Notes: generated by a model not told the origin, from the letters alone. A stretch of 60,138 bases of DNA from Microbacterium sp. SCN 70-27 (GCA_001724425.1 MEEK01000015.1:1-60138); one strand, 5' to 3'. Shown: positions 9,729 to 19,048, counted from the stretch's first letter. Numbers and translations: made by a program.

Positions 9729-10606
9729 TGCTCACGCGCAGCCATATCGACGCCGTCGTCCGCGCGGCTCTGGACGAGGATGCCCCGTGGGGCGACCTCA
9801 CGAGCGAGACCCTCATCCCGGCGGATGCCACGGCCACGGCAGAGCTCCGGGCCCGTGAGGGCGGCGTCTTCTCCGGTGGCGAGGTCTTCGCGGCGGCCTT
9901 CGCACTCACCGACCCCCGTATCGACACCACGGTTCTGGTCGCGGACGGCGAGCGCTTCGCCCGCGGTGACGCGCTCGCGACCGTGTCCGGACCGGCGCGC
10001 GGCATCCTCACGGCCGAGCGCATCGGACTGAACTTCACACAGCGGATGTCGGGGACGGCGACGCTCACGGCGGCCTACGTCGACGCGGTCGCCCACACGG
10101 GGGCGCGGATCGCCGACACGCGCAAGACGACCCCGGGCCTGCGCCGATTCGAGCGGCACGCCGTACGGTCCGGCGGCGGCCACAACCACCGCTTCAGCCT
10201 GTCGGACGCCGTCATGGCGAAGGACAACCATCTCGCGGTGCTCGTCGCCCGGCACGGCTCCGTCACGGCCGCCCTCGCGGCGGCGCTCGACGCGCTCCCC
10301 CACACGACCCATCTCGAGGTCGAGATCGACCGCCTCGATCAGCTCGACGCCGTGCTCGCCGTCACGGCGCGCCCCGGCTCGCCCCGCGGAGTCGGCACGA
10401 TCATGCTCGACAACTTCACGCTCGAGGACCTCCACACCGGCGTCGCCCGCATCGCGGGGAGGGCGACGGTCGAGGCATCCGGCGGAGTGTCGCTCGATAC
10501 GGTCGCCGCGCTCGCCGAGACCGGCGTCGATGTGATCTCGGTCGGGGCGCTGACGCACTCGGCGCGGGCGCTCGACCTCGGCCTCGACGTGCGCCTCGAG
10601 GGCTGA
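9728..10606 (+). CDS. nadC: Nicotinate-nucleotide pyrophosphorylase (carboxylating)
   Basis: A 292-aa quinolinate phosphoribosyltransferase that converts quinolinate and PRPP to nicotinate mononucleotide and CO2. Conserved blocks are DEDAPWGDLTSE, RIADTRKTTPGLR, SGGGHNHRFSLSDAVMAKDN and VEASGGVSLDTV. ATG 9728 shares one base with the nadB stop, and GGAGGAGG lies just upstream in the nadB end. Third step of the operon. Confidence 0.97.
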   Translation: MLTRSHIDAVVRAALDEDAPWGDLTSETLIPADATATAELRAREGGVFSGGEVFAAAFALTDPRIDTTVLVADGERFARGDALATVSGPARGILTAERIGLNFTQRMSGTATLTAAYVDAVAHTGARIADTRKTTPGLRRFERHAVRSGGGHNHRFSLSDAVMAKDNHLAVLVARHGSVTAALAAALDALPHTTHLEVEIDRLDQLDAVLAVTARPGSPRGVGTIMLDNFTLEDLHTGVARIAGRATVEASGGVSLDTVAALAETGVDVISVGALTHSARALDLGLDVRLEG

Positions 10607-10611
10607 TCGCC

Positions 10612-11754
10612 GTGCTGTACCTCGACCATGCTGCGACGACGCCCGTGCGTCCGGAGGTACTCGAGGCGATGCTGCCGTACCTCACCGACCGATTCGGCAA
10701 CCCGTCCAGCCATCACACGGTCGGTGAGGCGGCCGCCGCGGCCCTCGACGACGCGCGGCGGCGGGTCGCTGCCGTGCTCGGAGTGCGGGCCGGCGACATT
10801 GTCTTCACCTCCGGGGGGACGGAGGCCGACAACCTCGCGGTGAAGGGTCTCGCGGTCGGCGCAGCCCTGCGACGCGGCGCGCCCGTGCACGTCATCACGA
10901 CGCCGATCGAGCACGAGGCGGTGCTCGCCTCGTGCGACTACCTGGAGCGGGTGCACGGGTTCCCCGTCACACTCCTGCCGGTCGACAGCACGGGCCTCGT
11001 CGATCCGACCGATCTCGCCGCAGCTCTCCGCGCCGAGACCGCCGTCGTCAGCATCGGATACGCGAACAATGAAACCGGGACGGTGCAGGATGCCGCGGGG
11101 CTCGCCGCCGTGACGATCGCGGCGGGCGTCCCCCTGCACCTCGACGCCGTCCAGGCGGCCGGGTGGCTGCCGCTGTCGGGGACGGGAGCGGATGCCCTTT
11201 CCCTCGCCGGGCACAAGATCGGGGCGCCGCAGGGTGTGGGCGTTCTCGCCGTGCGTTCGCGGCTCCCATTGGAGCCTCTGATCCACGGCGGCGGGCAGGA
11301 GGCCGGGCGCCGCAGCGGCACGGAGAACCTCGCCGGCGTCGTGGGGTTCGCCGTTGCTCTCGAATTCGCCGAGGCGGAGCGCGCCGAGGCATCCACGCGC
11401 GTCGGAGCCCTCACCGACGCGTTCATCGAGCGCGTGCTCGACCGCGTACCGACGGCACGACTTACGGGTCACCCGACGCGGCGCCTCCCGGGAACGGCCG
11501 GGTTCACGTTCGCAGGAACGAGCGGCGAGGCCGTGCTGCTGGAGCTCGAACGCCGCGGCGTGATCACGTCGAGCGGCTCGGCGTGCGCTGCGGGCAGCGA
11601 CGAACCATCGCACGTGCTCGTCGCGTGCGGCGTCGAGCCCGAGGTCGCCCAGACCTCCGTGCGCTTCACGTTCGGGCATGCGCACCGTAGCGACCTGACG
11701 GCGGTCGCCGACGCGGTCGCCGCATCGGTCGCCGCGGTACGATCGGGCACGTGA
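10612..11754 (+). CDS. Cysteine desulfurase (NifS/IscS-like)
   Basis: A 380-aa class V aminotransferase-fold desulfurase that takes sulfur from cysteine. The start is GTG 10612 (MLYLDHAATTPVRPEV). The PLP lysine is K202 in LAGHKIGAPQG and the persulfide cysteine is C325 in SSGSACAAGSDEPSH. It follows nadC by five bases in one operon. NadA needs a [4Fe-4S] cluster, so the likely job is supplying sulfur for NadA maturation, as for the NifS-like gene next to nad genes in Bacillus. That role is an inference from context. Confidence 0.92.
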   Translation: MLYLDHAATTPVRPEVLEAMLPYLTDRFGNPSSHHTVGEAAAAALDDARRRVAAVLGVRAGDIVFTSGGTEADNLAVKGLAVGAALRRGAPVHVITTPIEHEAVLASCDYLERVHGFPVTLLPVDSTGLVDPTDLAAALRAETAVVSIGYANNETGTVQDAAGLAAVTIAAGVPLHLDAVQAAGWLPLSGTGADALSLAGHKIGAPQGVGVLAVRSRLPLEPLIHGGGQEAGRRSGTENLAGVVGFAVALEFAEAERAEASTRVGALTDAFIERVLDRVPTARLTGHPTRRLPGTAGFTFAGTSGEAVLLELERRGVITSSGSACAAGSDEPSHVLVACGVEPEVAQTSVRFTFGHAHRSDLTAVADAVAASVAAVRSGT

Positions 11755-12722
11755 AGCCTCTTCCGGACGCTCTCGTCACCGTCATCGTCCCGGGTCGCGA
11801 CGTCGCGGAGTTCGCGCCCGAAGCGATCGCGTCTCTGCAGGCGCAGACCTTCGCGGCGTGGCGCGCGATCCTCGTCGACGACGGTTCGATCGATGCGACC
11901 TCCGCCCAGTTCGCGGATGCCGCGGCATCCGACCCGCGGTTCACGGTCATCCGGCACGAGACGCCGCGCGGACTCGGGGCGGCGCGCAACGCGGGTCTCG
12001 ATCTCGTGACGACGCCGCTCGTCGGCTTCCTCGATGCCGACGACGTGATGACGCCGCGAGCGCTCGAACTCCTCGTCACGGCGCTGACAGACAGCGGCAG
12101 CGACATCGCCGTGGGCGCGTACGTGCGGCTCCGCCCCGATGGCAGGGGCGGCTACGAGGCGGGGGCGGTGCAGCCCTGGGTGAGCGCCGCGACGGCGCCC
12201 GCTCGCCGTGGGACGACCCTCGCCGAGCATCCCGAGGTGTCGGGCAACATCGTGGTGTGGTCGAAGCTCACGCGCGTCGAGATCTGGCGGCGTGCCGGGC
12301 TGCGCTTCCCCGAGGGCGCCCTCTACGAGGATCAGGTCGTCGCGCAGCAGCTGTACGTGCACGCCCGCGCGATCGACGTCATCCCGGACGTCGTCGTGCA
12401 CTGGCGCGAGCGCGCCGACGGGTCGTCGATCACGCAGCGCAAGGATGTGCTGCGCGTCCTCGCCGATTACCTCGACGCGATGCGCGGGGGCATCGCCGTG
12501 CTGGATGCCGCCGGACAGCGGGCCGCCGCTCGTGCGCGCATCCGGCTCATCCTGGAGATGGACACGCCCGCGCTCGTACGGATCGCCGAGCACCACCCGG
12601 ATGCCGCCTACCGCCGAGCCGTCGGAGAGTTCGTGCGTGAGGTCGGTGCGCGCGCCGACCTCGAAGCCGTGGCGCTCGACCCCGAAGGCGCGGACCTCCG
12701 CACCGCCGCGGCACTCTGGTAA
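11751..12722 (+). CDS. Glycosyltransferase family 2 protein
   Basis: A 323-aa GT-A fold glycosyltransferase. It has VTVIVPGRDVAEFAPEAI at the N-terminus, LVDDGSIDAT (about 40-49), GLGAARNAGLD and the metal-binding LDADDVMTPRA (about 87-97), then YEDQVVAQQLY. The donor and acceptor cannot be told. GTG 11751 overlaps the desulfurase stop (GTGA), so it is translationally tied to the nad operon although it has no clear link to NAD synthesis. No transmembrane helix was seen; it probably acts on the cytoplasmic face. The operon appears to end here, 10 nt from a convergent gene. Confidence 0.88.
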   Translation: MKPLPDALVTVIVPGRDVAEFAPEAIASLQAQTFAAWRAILVDDGSIDATSAQFADAAASDPRFTVIRHETPRGLGAARNAGLDLVTTPLVGFLDADDVMTPRALELLVTALTDSGSDIAVGAYVRLRPDGRGGYEAGAVQPWVSAATAPARRGTTLAEHPEVSGNIVVWSKLTRVEIWRRAGLRFPEGALYEDQVVAQQLYVHARAIDVIPDVVVHWRERADGSSITQRKDVLRVLADYLDAMRGGIAVLDAAGQRAAARARIRLILEMDTPALVRIAEHHPDAAYRRAVGEFVREVGARADLEAVALDPEGADLRTAAALW

Positions 12723-12732
12723 CGGGCCGAGG

Positions 12733-14757
12733 TCACTCGGCGAGCGGCCATGTCCGCTCGTCGACAGGCGGGTCCTCGAGCAGGCGCGTCGCATCCGCCC
12801 CGGCCGACCCGGCAGGAGCCCGGTCCGCGCGTCGACCGGCGAAGTCGGTGTGCGGCGGGGGACCCTCGACGCCCTCGATCCGCGAGGCCGCCATCTGCTC
12901 CACCGCGAGGTCGGCGTACAGACCGCCCCCGGCGAGGAGTTCCGCGTGCGTGCCGGACTCGACGATCCTCCCCGCCTCGATCACGTGGATGACATCGGCA
13001 CCGATCACGGTCGACAGTCGGTGCGCGATCGAGAGCGTCGTCCGCCCCGAGGCGGCGTTGTCGAGTGCCTCCTGCACGACCCGCTCGGACACCGTGTCGA
13101 GCGCTGAGGTCGCCTCGTCGAGGAGCAGCACGGGCGGGTCCTTCAGTAGCACGCGGGCGATCGCGATGCGCTGCTTCTCCCCACCCGATAGGCGGTAGCC
13201 GCGCTCGCCCACGACGGTGTCGTAGCCGTGCTCGAATCCGGTGATGATGTGGTGGATGTTCGCCGCCGTGCAGGCGGCCTCGATCTCGGCATCCGTGGCA
13301 TCCGGCTTCGCGTAGCGCAGGTTCTCGCGGATCGTCGCGTGGAAGAGGTAGGTTTCCTGCGACACGATCCCGATGTGGTCGATGATCGACTCCTGCGTGA
13401 GCGTCGTGACGTCGGCGCCGGAGAACAGCACACGCCCACCGGATGCCTCGTACAGTCGCGGTGCGAGGTAGAGCACGGTCGTCTTGCCCGCACCCGACGG
13501 GCCGACGAAGGCGATGTGCTGCCCGTGCTCGGCGACGAAGGACACTCCGCCGAGCGTCGGGCGGGCATCGGGCGCGGCGTCCGGGTAGCGGAAGACGACG
13601 TCCTGGAACTCGATCCGTCCGATGGGACCGGGCGCCTCGGCCACGGTGATCGCGCCAGGGGAATCCTGGATCGCGGGGACCATGTCGAGGTACTCGAAGA
13701 TGCGGGCGAACAGCGCCTTGGACGTCTGCAGATCGAGCGCGACGCGCATGAGCCCCATGAGGGGCATGAGAAGGCGCGCCTGCACGGTCGTGAAGGCGAC
13801 GACGGTGCCGGCGGTGATCGCCCCGGTGCCGCCCGCGATGAGGTAGCCGGACACGAGGTAGATGACGGCGGGGACGGATGCCATGAGCACCTGCACCACG
13901 GCGAAGAAGCCCTGGCCGCTCATCGCCCGCTGCACCTGCAGACGGACCTGGTTGGTGTTCTCCTCGCGATAGCGGGCCGACTCGGTGCGCTGCCGGTTGA
14001 ACGCCTTCGAGAGCAGGATGCCGGAGACCGACAGCGTCTCCTGCGTGATCGAGGTGAGCTCGGACAGCGACTCCTGCGTGTGCCCCGCGATGCGGGCGCG
14101 CACCTGTCCGACGCGGCGCTGCACGAAGATGAGGATCGGCATGAGGAACACCGCGATGAGGGTGAGCCGCCAGTCGATGAGGACCATCGCGACGAGGGCG
14201 GAGACGACGGTGACGGCGTTGCCGAGGATGCTCGTCACGGTGTTGGTGAGAACGCCCGACACTCCCCCGACGTCGTTCTGCAGCCGTGACTGGATGACCC
14301 CCGTCTTCGTCCGGGTGAAGAAGCCGAGCTCCATGGCCTGCAGATGATCGAACAGGCGCACGCGGAGGTCGCCGGTGACCGCGTTGCCGACCGTCGCCGT
14401 CAACCAGGTCTGGAGCACGCCGAGGACGGCCGAGAGGAGGAACAGCCCGATCATCGCGCCGACGAGACGCCAGAGGAGTCCGATGTCGACGCCGGATCCG
14501 TCGGTCGGGAACAGCGCCTGGTCGAAGATCTGCTGGACGATCAGCGGCGGGATGACGCCGATCGCGGCACCGGCGATGACGAGGATGCCGGTGAGGACGA
14601 TGCGCCCCGCGTAGGGGCGGAACATCCGCACGATGCGGGAGCCGAGGTGCGGGATCTCGGGGGCCTCGGCGTTGAGCTTCCGCTGCGCAGCCTCGTCGAC
14701 GCCACGGAAGCCGCCGCCGCGGCCGCCCATGCCACCCATCCCGCCGACCATGCTCAT
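12733..14757 (-). CDS. ABC exporter, fused permease and ATPase
   Basis: A 674-aa half-transporter with an N-terminal ABC transmembrane domain (about residues 50-350, six helices) and a C-terminal ATPase. It carries Walker A GPSGAGKTTVLYL, signature LSGGEKQRIAIAR, Walker B VLLLDEATSALD and the H-loop IAHRLSTV. It resembles lipid or multidrug exporters of the MsbA/BmrA kind; the substrate is unknown. The N-terminus is an odd Gly/Met-rich stretch (MVGGMGGMGGRGGGF), and several in-frame ATGs make the exact start uncertain. It lies 36 nt after the DUF1345 gene on the same strand and probably shares its transcript. Confidence 0.92.
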   Translation of the reverse strand: MSMVGGMGGMGGRGGGFRGVDEAAQRKLNAEAPEIPHLGSRIVRMFRPYAGRIVLTGILVIAGAAIGVIPPLIVQQIFDQALFPTDGSGVDIGLLWRLVGAMIGLFLLSAVLGVLQTWLTATVGNAVTGDLRVRLFDHLQAMELGFFTRTKTGVIQSRLQNDVGGVSGVLTNTVTSILGNAVTVVSALVAMVLIDWRLTLIAVFLMPILIFVQRRVGQVRARIAGHTQESLSELTSITQETLSVSGILLSKAFNRQRTESARYREENTNQVRLQVQRAMSGQGFFAVVQVLMASVPAVIYLVSGYLIAGGTGAITAGTVVAFTTVQARLLMPLMGLMRVALDLQTSKALFARIFEYLDMVPAIQDSPGAITVAEAPGPIGRIEFQDVVFRYPDAAPDARPTLGGVSFVAEHGQHIAFVGPSGAGKTTVLYLAPRLYEASGGRVLFSGADVTTLTQESIIDHIGIVSQETYLFHATIRENLRYAKPDATDAEIEAACTAANIHHIITGFEHGYDTVVGERGYRLSGGEKQRIAIARVLLKDPPVLLLDEATSALDTVSERVVQEALDNAASGRTTLSIAHRLSTVIGADVIHVIEAGRIVESGTHAELLAGGGLYADLAVEQMAASRIEGVEGPPPHTDFAGRRADRAPAGSAGADATRLLEDPPVDERTWPLAE

Positions 14758-14793
14758 CAGATCACCGTAGTCGCGTCTTCCGACACGGGGCGC

Positions 14794-15456
14794 TCAGCCG
14801 AGTCCGGAGACGAGATTGATCACCGTCGCGAGGATCACGGCGCCGAACAGATACGCCAGGAGAGTCTGTGCGATGACGATGCGGCGGATCTCGTTCGTCG
14901 TCACGTCGGTGTCGGCGACCTGGTAGGTCATGCCGAGACCGACCGAGAAGTAGCCGAAGTCGGAATACTCGGGGTCCGGATCCTGATTGAAGTCGATACC
15001 GCGCCTCGCGCCATCGGCATCCGACGAGTAGTAACGGTGGGCGTAGCGCAGCATGTAGTCCACCTGGATGAGCGCCCAGGAACTCGTCACGGCGAGGATC
15101 GCGAACACGGCGAGCGGAACGGCGTTCGACGTCGATCCGCGACTGCCGACGAGGACGGCGACCACGGCGCCGAGGCTGATGACGCTGCCGACGACGGCGA
15201 TGACACGGGCGGCCGCGCGCCCCGGGTCCTCGGATATCGCGTGCTCGCGCGTCTGCGTGGCATCCATCGGCCAGCACACGATGAGGAGCCAGACGACGCT
15301 CACGATGGCGATCGCCGTCCATCCCGCGAGGAGCCCCGGCAGCCATCCGAGGATCGGGACGACGATCAGGGACGCGAGGATTCCCGCGGCGACGGATGCG
15401 AGACCGCGCCGAAGCACGCGGGAGCGCAGCGGCGAGCGAGACGAGTGGGATGCCAT
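14794..15456 (-). CDS. DUF1345 family membrane protein
   Basis: A 220-aa integral membrane protein with about five hydrophobic helices. The family block DFNQDPDPEYSDFGYFSVGL followed by GMTYQVADTDVTTNEIRR identifies DUF1345. The function of the family is unknown. It precedes the ABC exporter on the same strand with a short gap. Confidence 0.88.
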   Translation of the reverse strand: MASHSSRSPLRSRVLRRGLASVAAGILASLIVVPILGWLPGLLAGWTAIAIVSVVWLLIVCWPMDATQTREHAISEDPGRAAARVIAVVGSVISLGAVVAVLVGSRGSTSNAVPLAVFAILAVTSSWALIQVDYMLRYAHRYYSSDADGARRGIDFNQDPDPEYSDFGYFSVGLGMTYQVADTDVTTNEIRRIVIAQTLLAYLFGAVILATVINLVSGLG

Positions 15457-15587
15457 GGCGCGATCGTGCCACCTCGCCGGGGAATAGCGTGTCCGACCCG
15501 GCGGTTAGGGTAGAGGTTCGTCCCGGATCTCGGGCACGGCTCCCCCCGAACCACACCACCCGTCCGCATGGCTCCGAGGAGAACCGC

Positions 15588-17099
15588 ATGTCTCACACCT
15601 CGACAGGCAACGACTCGACGGCGCAGGCCGGCGAGTCCGCGTCGGTGATCCGACCCGAGGAGAGCCGCATCATCTGGCTGCTGCTCGGGGCGGCCTTCGT
15701 CGCGATCCTCAACGAGACCACGATGGGTGTCGCGATCCCCCACCTCATGGGAGATCTCGGGATCAGCGCCATCCAGGCGCAGTGGCTCACCACGGCCTTC
15801 ATGCTCACCATGGCGGTCGTGATCCCCGCGACGGGGTTCTTGCTGCGCCGCTTCACGACCCGGCAGATGTTCATCGCCGCGATGTCGTTGTTCTCGACGG
15901 GAACGCTCATCGCACTTCTCGCGCCCGGATTCGAGGTGCTCGTGGTCGCGCGCGTCGTCCAGGCATCCGGCACCGCCATCATGATGCCGCTGCTCATGAC
16001 GACGCTCATGACGATCGTGCCGCCCGCCCACCGTGGACGCATGATGGGCCGCGTCTCGATCGTGATGTCGCTCGCGCCGGCGATCGGGCCGACGCTGTCC
16101 GGGTTCCTCCTGGACACCCTCAGCTGGCGCTGGATCTTCGGCATCGTGCTGCCGATCGCGCTCGTCGCGCTTTTCGTGGGAGCCCGCTGGGTCCACAATC
16201 TCGGTGAGACGACCCACGCACGGATCGACGGGCTGTCCGTCGTGCTCTCCGCCTTCGGCTTCGGTGGGGTCGTGTTCGGCCTCAGCCAGATCGGCGGAGC
16301 GGCCGCGCACGGCGCAGAGCAAGCCGCCGCGGCGGCTGCGTCGACGACGGCGTTGATCGTCTCGCTCGTCATCGGTGTGATCGCGCTCGCTCTGTTCTTC
16401 TGGCGGCAGGTCGTGCTGCAGCGGGAGGACGACGCGTTGCTCGATCTGCGCGTGTTCGGATCGCGCAACTTCGCGTTCGCCATCGCCCAGATGGCGGTGC
16501 TGTCGGTCGCGTTCTTCGGCACGATCACCGTGCTGCCGCTGTTCATGCAGCACGCTCTCGGTCTCGCGGCGCTCGACACTGGCCTTGCCGTACTGCCGGG
16601 GTCGCTCCTGATGGGCCTCGCCGGTCCCGTCATCGGGCGGGTCTACGATGCTCGGGGAACGACTGTCCTCCTGGTGCCGGGGGCCGTCATCGCCATCGCG
16701 ATGCTGTGGCTGTTCACGACCTTCTCGCTCAGCACCCCGCTCTGGGTCATCGTCGCGGCGCAGACCGTCCTCTCGCTCGGGCTGGCACTGTCGTTCACTC
16801 CCCTGTTCACGGCGTCGCTGGGCTCGCTCGAGCCGAGGTTCTACTCCTACGGTTCGGCCGTCCTCGGTACGGTGCAGCAGGTTGCCGGCGCGGCAGGCAT
16901 CGCCCTCATGGTGGCCGTCATGTCGGCCGTCTCCGCCAATGCGCAGGCCGGCGGTGCAAGCGAAGCCGCGGGCGAGGCAGCGGGTGCGCACATCGCATTC
17001 CTCGTCGCTGCGATCGTCGCGACGCCGCTCATCATCGGAGCCTTCCTCGTGAAGAAGCCCGCGGATGACCTCGGTGAGGGTGCGCCACCGGCGCACTGA
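15588..17099 (+). CDS. MFS transporter, DHA2 (14-TMS) drug:H+ antiporter family
   Basis: A 503-aa secondary transporter. Family marks are LNETTMGVAIPHLMGDLGI in helix 1 and the QWLTTAFMLTMAVVIPATGF block of helix 2. Helices continue to residue 490 with a long cytoplasmic loop near 205-215. It likely exports a toxic small molecule; the substrate cannot be told. ATG 15588 has GAGGAGAA at 15576-15583. TTAGGGTAG near 15503 may be its -10. It is monocistronic, divergent from the DUF1345 gene. Confidence 0.93.
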   Translation: MSHTSTGNDSTAQAGESASVIRPEESRIIWLLLGAAFVAILNETTMGVAIPHLMGDLGISAIQAQWLTTAFMLTMAVVIPATGFLLRRFTTRQMFIAAMSLFSTGTLIALLAPGFEVLVVARVVQASGTAIMMPLLMTTLMTIVPPAHRGRMMGRVSIVMSLAPAIGPTLSGFLLDTLSWRWIFGIVLPIALVALFVGARWVHNLGETTHARIDGLSVVLSAFGFGGVVFGLSQIGGAAAHGAEQAAAAAASTTALIVSLVIGVIALALFFWRQVVLQREDDALLDLRVFGSRNFAFAIAQMAVLSVAFFGTITVLPLFMQHALGLAALDTGLAVLPGSLLMGLAGPVIGRVYDARGTTVLLVPGAVIAIAMLWLFTTFSLSTPLWVIVAAQTVLSLGLALSFTPLFTASLGSLEPRFYSYGSAVLGTVQQVAGAAGIALMVAVMSAVSANAQAGGASEAAGEAAGAHIAFLVAAIVATPLIIGAFLVKKPADDLGEGAPPAH

Positions 17100-17153
17100 T
17101 CACGTTCGCCGACGCGGCGGTGCTGCGGGCCTGTGCAGTGCGTGCGATACGGC

Positions 17154-17687
17154 TCAGTGGTGGATGCCTGCCTTGAGCGCCATCACGATGACGCCGAAGG
17201 CCGCGGTGACGAGTGCGCTGCCCAGCCGCGCCCAGACGTTCATGTTCCACCGGGCGACCGCAGACCACCCGAGGGCCGCAAGGAGCACGACGTCGACCCC
17301 GAGCGCGGCCCAGATGGCGGTGTCGTCGTCGACGACCTTGACGACGCCGAGGAGCAGAACGGCGACGGGCACGAGGGCCACGGCGAGCATGCCGCTGGAG
17401 CGGCGGGCCGCCGTGCGGAGGCTGGCAGCGAAGTTGCCGTGGCCGTCCGCAACCGCCATGTGGGCGAGGGTGCCGGCGTAGACGTGCGCGAGGTAGAAGA
17501 CGACGACGGTGACGATGACCGTGGACACGACGGCCGCCGAGGCACCTGCGAGCGTGCGTGAGACGACGATCATCCCCGAAACGAGGATGAGTCCGTAGAT
17601 CGACTCCTCCGTGAGGAGGAGTCGCCCGAGGCGCGTCGCGGCGTATGCGGGAAGCGGAGGTTCCGCGTCGGACGGCTTCTCACTCAT
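17154..17687 (-). CDS. Hypothetical integral membrane protein
   Basis: A 177-aa protein with four to five hydrophobic segments (about residues 30-50, 56-78, 98-116, 125-142, 152-172). No known domain was recognised. Codon use fits the genome. It is third in a minus-strand set after the VOC gene and the 43-aa peptide, 75 nt downstream of the peptide stop, so all three may be one transcript. Confidence 0.75.
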   Translation of the reverse strand: MSEKPSDAEPPLPAYAATRLGRLLLTEESIYGLILVSGMIVVSRTLAGASAAVVSTVIVTVVVFYLAHVYAGTLAHMAVADGHGNFAASLRTAARRSSGMLAVALVPVAVLLLGVVKVVDDDTAIWAALGVDVVLLAALGWSAVARWNMNVWARLGSALVTAAFGVIVMALKAGIHH

Positions 17688-17762
17688 GATCCGATCCTCG
17701 ATCCGTGAGTACCGCGCCTCTCGCTGCCACGATGGCCTTGTCGCGAGCGGGCCTGGACGTGA

Positions 17763-17894
17763 TCAGTTGGTGCTGCAGCACCCGCCACCGCAGCAGGACG
17801 CGCCATCGTCGATGGTCGCGATGAGGGTGCTGTCGACCGCCGCAAGGTCCGAGACGGGCTGCAGGGTCGGGGTGGGGAGGTTCGACGTCGCCAT
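17763..17894 (-). CDS. 43-aa tetracysteine (CC-GGG-CC) peptide
   Basis: A small gene easily missed by ORF callers. It encodes MATSNLPTPTLQPVSDL, then AAVDSTLIATIDDG and the tail ASCCGGGCCSTN. About 40 of 43 codons end in G or C, as in real genes here. The ATG lies nine bases after the VOC stop, in the same frame, so it is probably translated by coupling; stop readthrough would fuse it to VOC. The four paired cysteines could bind thiophilic metal or metalloid ions, or the tail could be a modified peptide core. No RiPP maturase or metal regulator lies nearby. Family not recognised. Confidence 0.65.
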   Translation of the reverse strand: MATSNLPTPTLQPVSDLAAVDSTLIATIDDGASCCGGGCCSTN

Positions 17895-17903
17895 ATCGCC
17901 AGC

Positions 17904-18698
17904 CTACGCCTCGGCGACGAGTTCGACCTTGAATCGCTCCGCGTTCTCGAGGAACGCCGCGTAGTGTCCTTCTCCGCCGGCGAACGGATGCCTGTCTTCG
18001 TAGAGCCGCGCCCACCCATGGTCGGTCGCCGAAGCCCACAGTCGGTCGACGATTGCGCGCGGGCCCGCGTGGAGGGCGAGGTGGCTGAGCCCGGGCATCC
18101 GCCGATCGTGTGCACCCGCCAACGGAGCGGCCTCGACCACGAGATACGTGTCGCCCTTACGCCAACTGCGGCCTTCGGGCCACGTCTGGTACGGCGCGTA
18201 GCCGAGTTCGCCGAGCAGCCACGCCCAGGCGGCGGCCGCTGCGGCGAGGTCGGCAGTACGCAGTTCGAGGTGGTGGACGACGCCTGCCGACGCGGGCACG
18301 GTGACGTCGATGTCGTGTTCGAGGTTGTGCATGAACTCGAGGCGGATGCCGGCGGCATCCTCTACGAACGACGCGTAGTAGCGGTCGCTGAATCGGGGGT
18401 AGAGCTTCGGCTCGCGCACCACGGTCCAGCCTGCGGCGACGGCGACCCCGTGGATGCGGTCGACCTCGACACGGGAGCCGACCTCGAGGGCGAGATGCTG
18501 CCACCCGACCCGGCCGTAGACGTGATGGCCGCGCTCGCGTGGGCCGTAGAGGATCAGTTCGGGCTCCCCCGCCCGCCACCAGAAGACCGCGCCGTCACCG
18601 TCGCTGCGGGCGAAGCCGAGTGCGCCGAGCACGGCACCGAACTGTGCGGAGGCGCGCGGCAGGTCATCGACCGTGATGCCCAGGTGATCGACGATCAC
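17904..18698 (-). CDS. VOC family (glyoxalase/bleomycin-resistance fold) protein
   Basis: A 264-aa protein with two vicinal-oxygen-chelate modules (about 1-125 and 135-262). Metal-type ligands are visible in VDHLGITVDD, GWQHLALEV, RLEFMHN, VVHHLELRT and LSHLALHA. The substrate is unknown. The start is GTG 18698. It is the first gene of a minus-strand set with the CC-GGG-CC peptide and a membrane protein. Possible roles include a dioxygenase, a thiol transferase or a ligand-binding protein. Confidence 0.85.
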   Translation of the reverse strand: MIVDHLGITVDDLPRASAQFGAVLGALGFARSDGDGAVFWWRAGEPELILYGPRERGHHVYGRVGWQHLALEVGSRVEVDRIHGVAVAAGWTVVREPKLYPRFSDRYYASFVEDAAGIRLEFMHNLEHDIDVTVPASAGVVHHLELRTADLAAAAAAWAWLLGELGYAPYQTWPEGRSWRKGDTYLVVEAAPLAGAHDRRMPGLSHLALHAGPRAIVDRLWASATDHGWARLYEDRHPFAGGEGHYAAFLENAERFKVELVAEA

Positions 18699-18780
18699 GC
18701 GCGGTCCCGCTCAATACTCGTCTCACCGTCGACTCGACATGGCCTAGCAACGTGATCCCGCATGGGCCCACCGTAGCGGC

Positions 18781-18879
18781 GGTGACGAATGCAGGAGTTC
18801 TGTGCGAGGCGTGTCTCGACACCGCGTCATCGCGCGGATGGTCTCGCGATGCGGCCCGGATCTCCTGCGTTCGTCACGG
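18781..18879. repeat. MITE/REP-like element with 16-bp terminal inverted repeats
   Basis: The 18699-19055 gap holds no gene. In it, GTGACGAATGCAGGAG (18781-18796) and CTCCTGCGTTCGTCAC (18864-18879) are inverted repeats with 15 of 16 matches, bounding 99 bp. The inner parts pair only partly. The ends look like a short non-coding mobile or palindromic element. The predicted reading frames across it are low-complexity and unsupported. Confidence 0.6.
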
Positions 18880-19042
18880 GGTCAGGTCGCGACCGGGCGC
18901 GCGGGCGCAGACTGCGGCGGGCGGCTGCAGGCACCGCGCCGGGTCACCGCGCCGCCGGCTCCGACACGCCGTTGAGGGCATGCGGGCTATAGCGTGTGCG
19001 CCGCGTCGCGTCCAGCCCCCGGCGCGCCGGGCCGCGCAGACG

Positions 19043-19048
19043 TAGCGT
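19043..19048 (+). promoter_or_regulatory. -10 element, near-leaderless start of the DJ-1 gene
   Basis: TAGCGT followed by exactly 7 nt and then ATG 19056. The transcript would begin at or next to the start codon. Confidence 0.45.

Noticed and set aside
18752..19045. Plus-strand 97-aa frame in the gap before the DJ-1 gene
   Set aside because: It crosses an inverted-repeat element, is low-complexity and has no motif.
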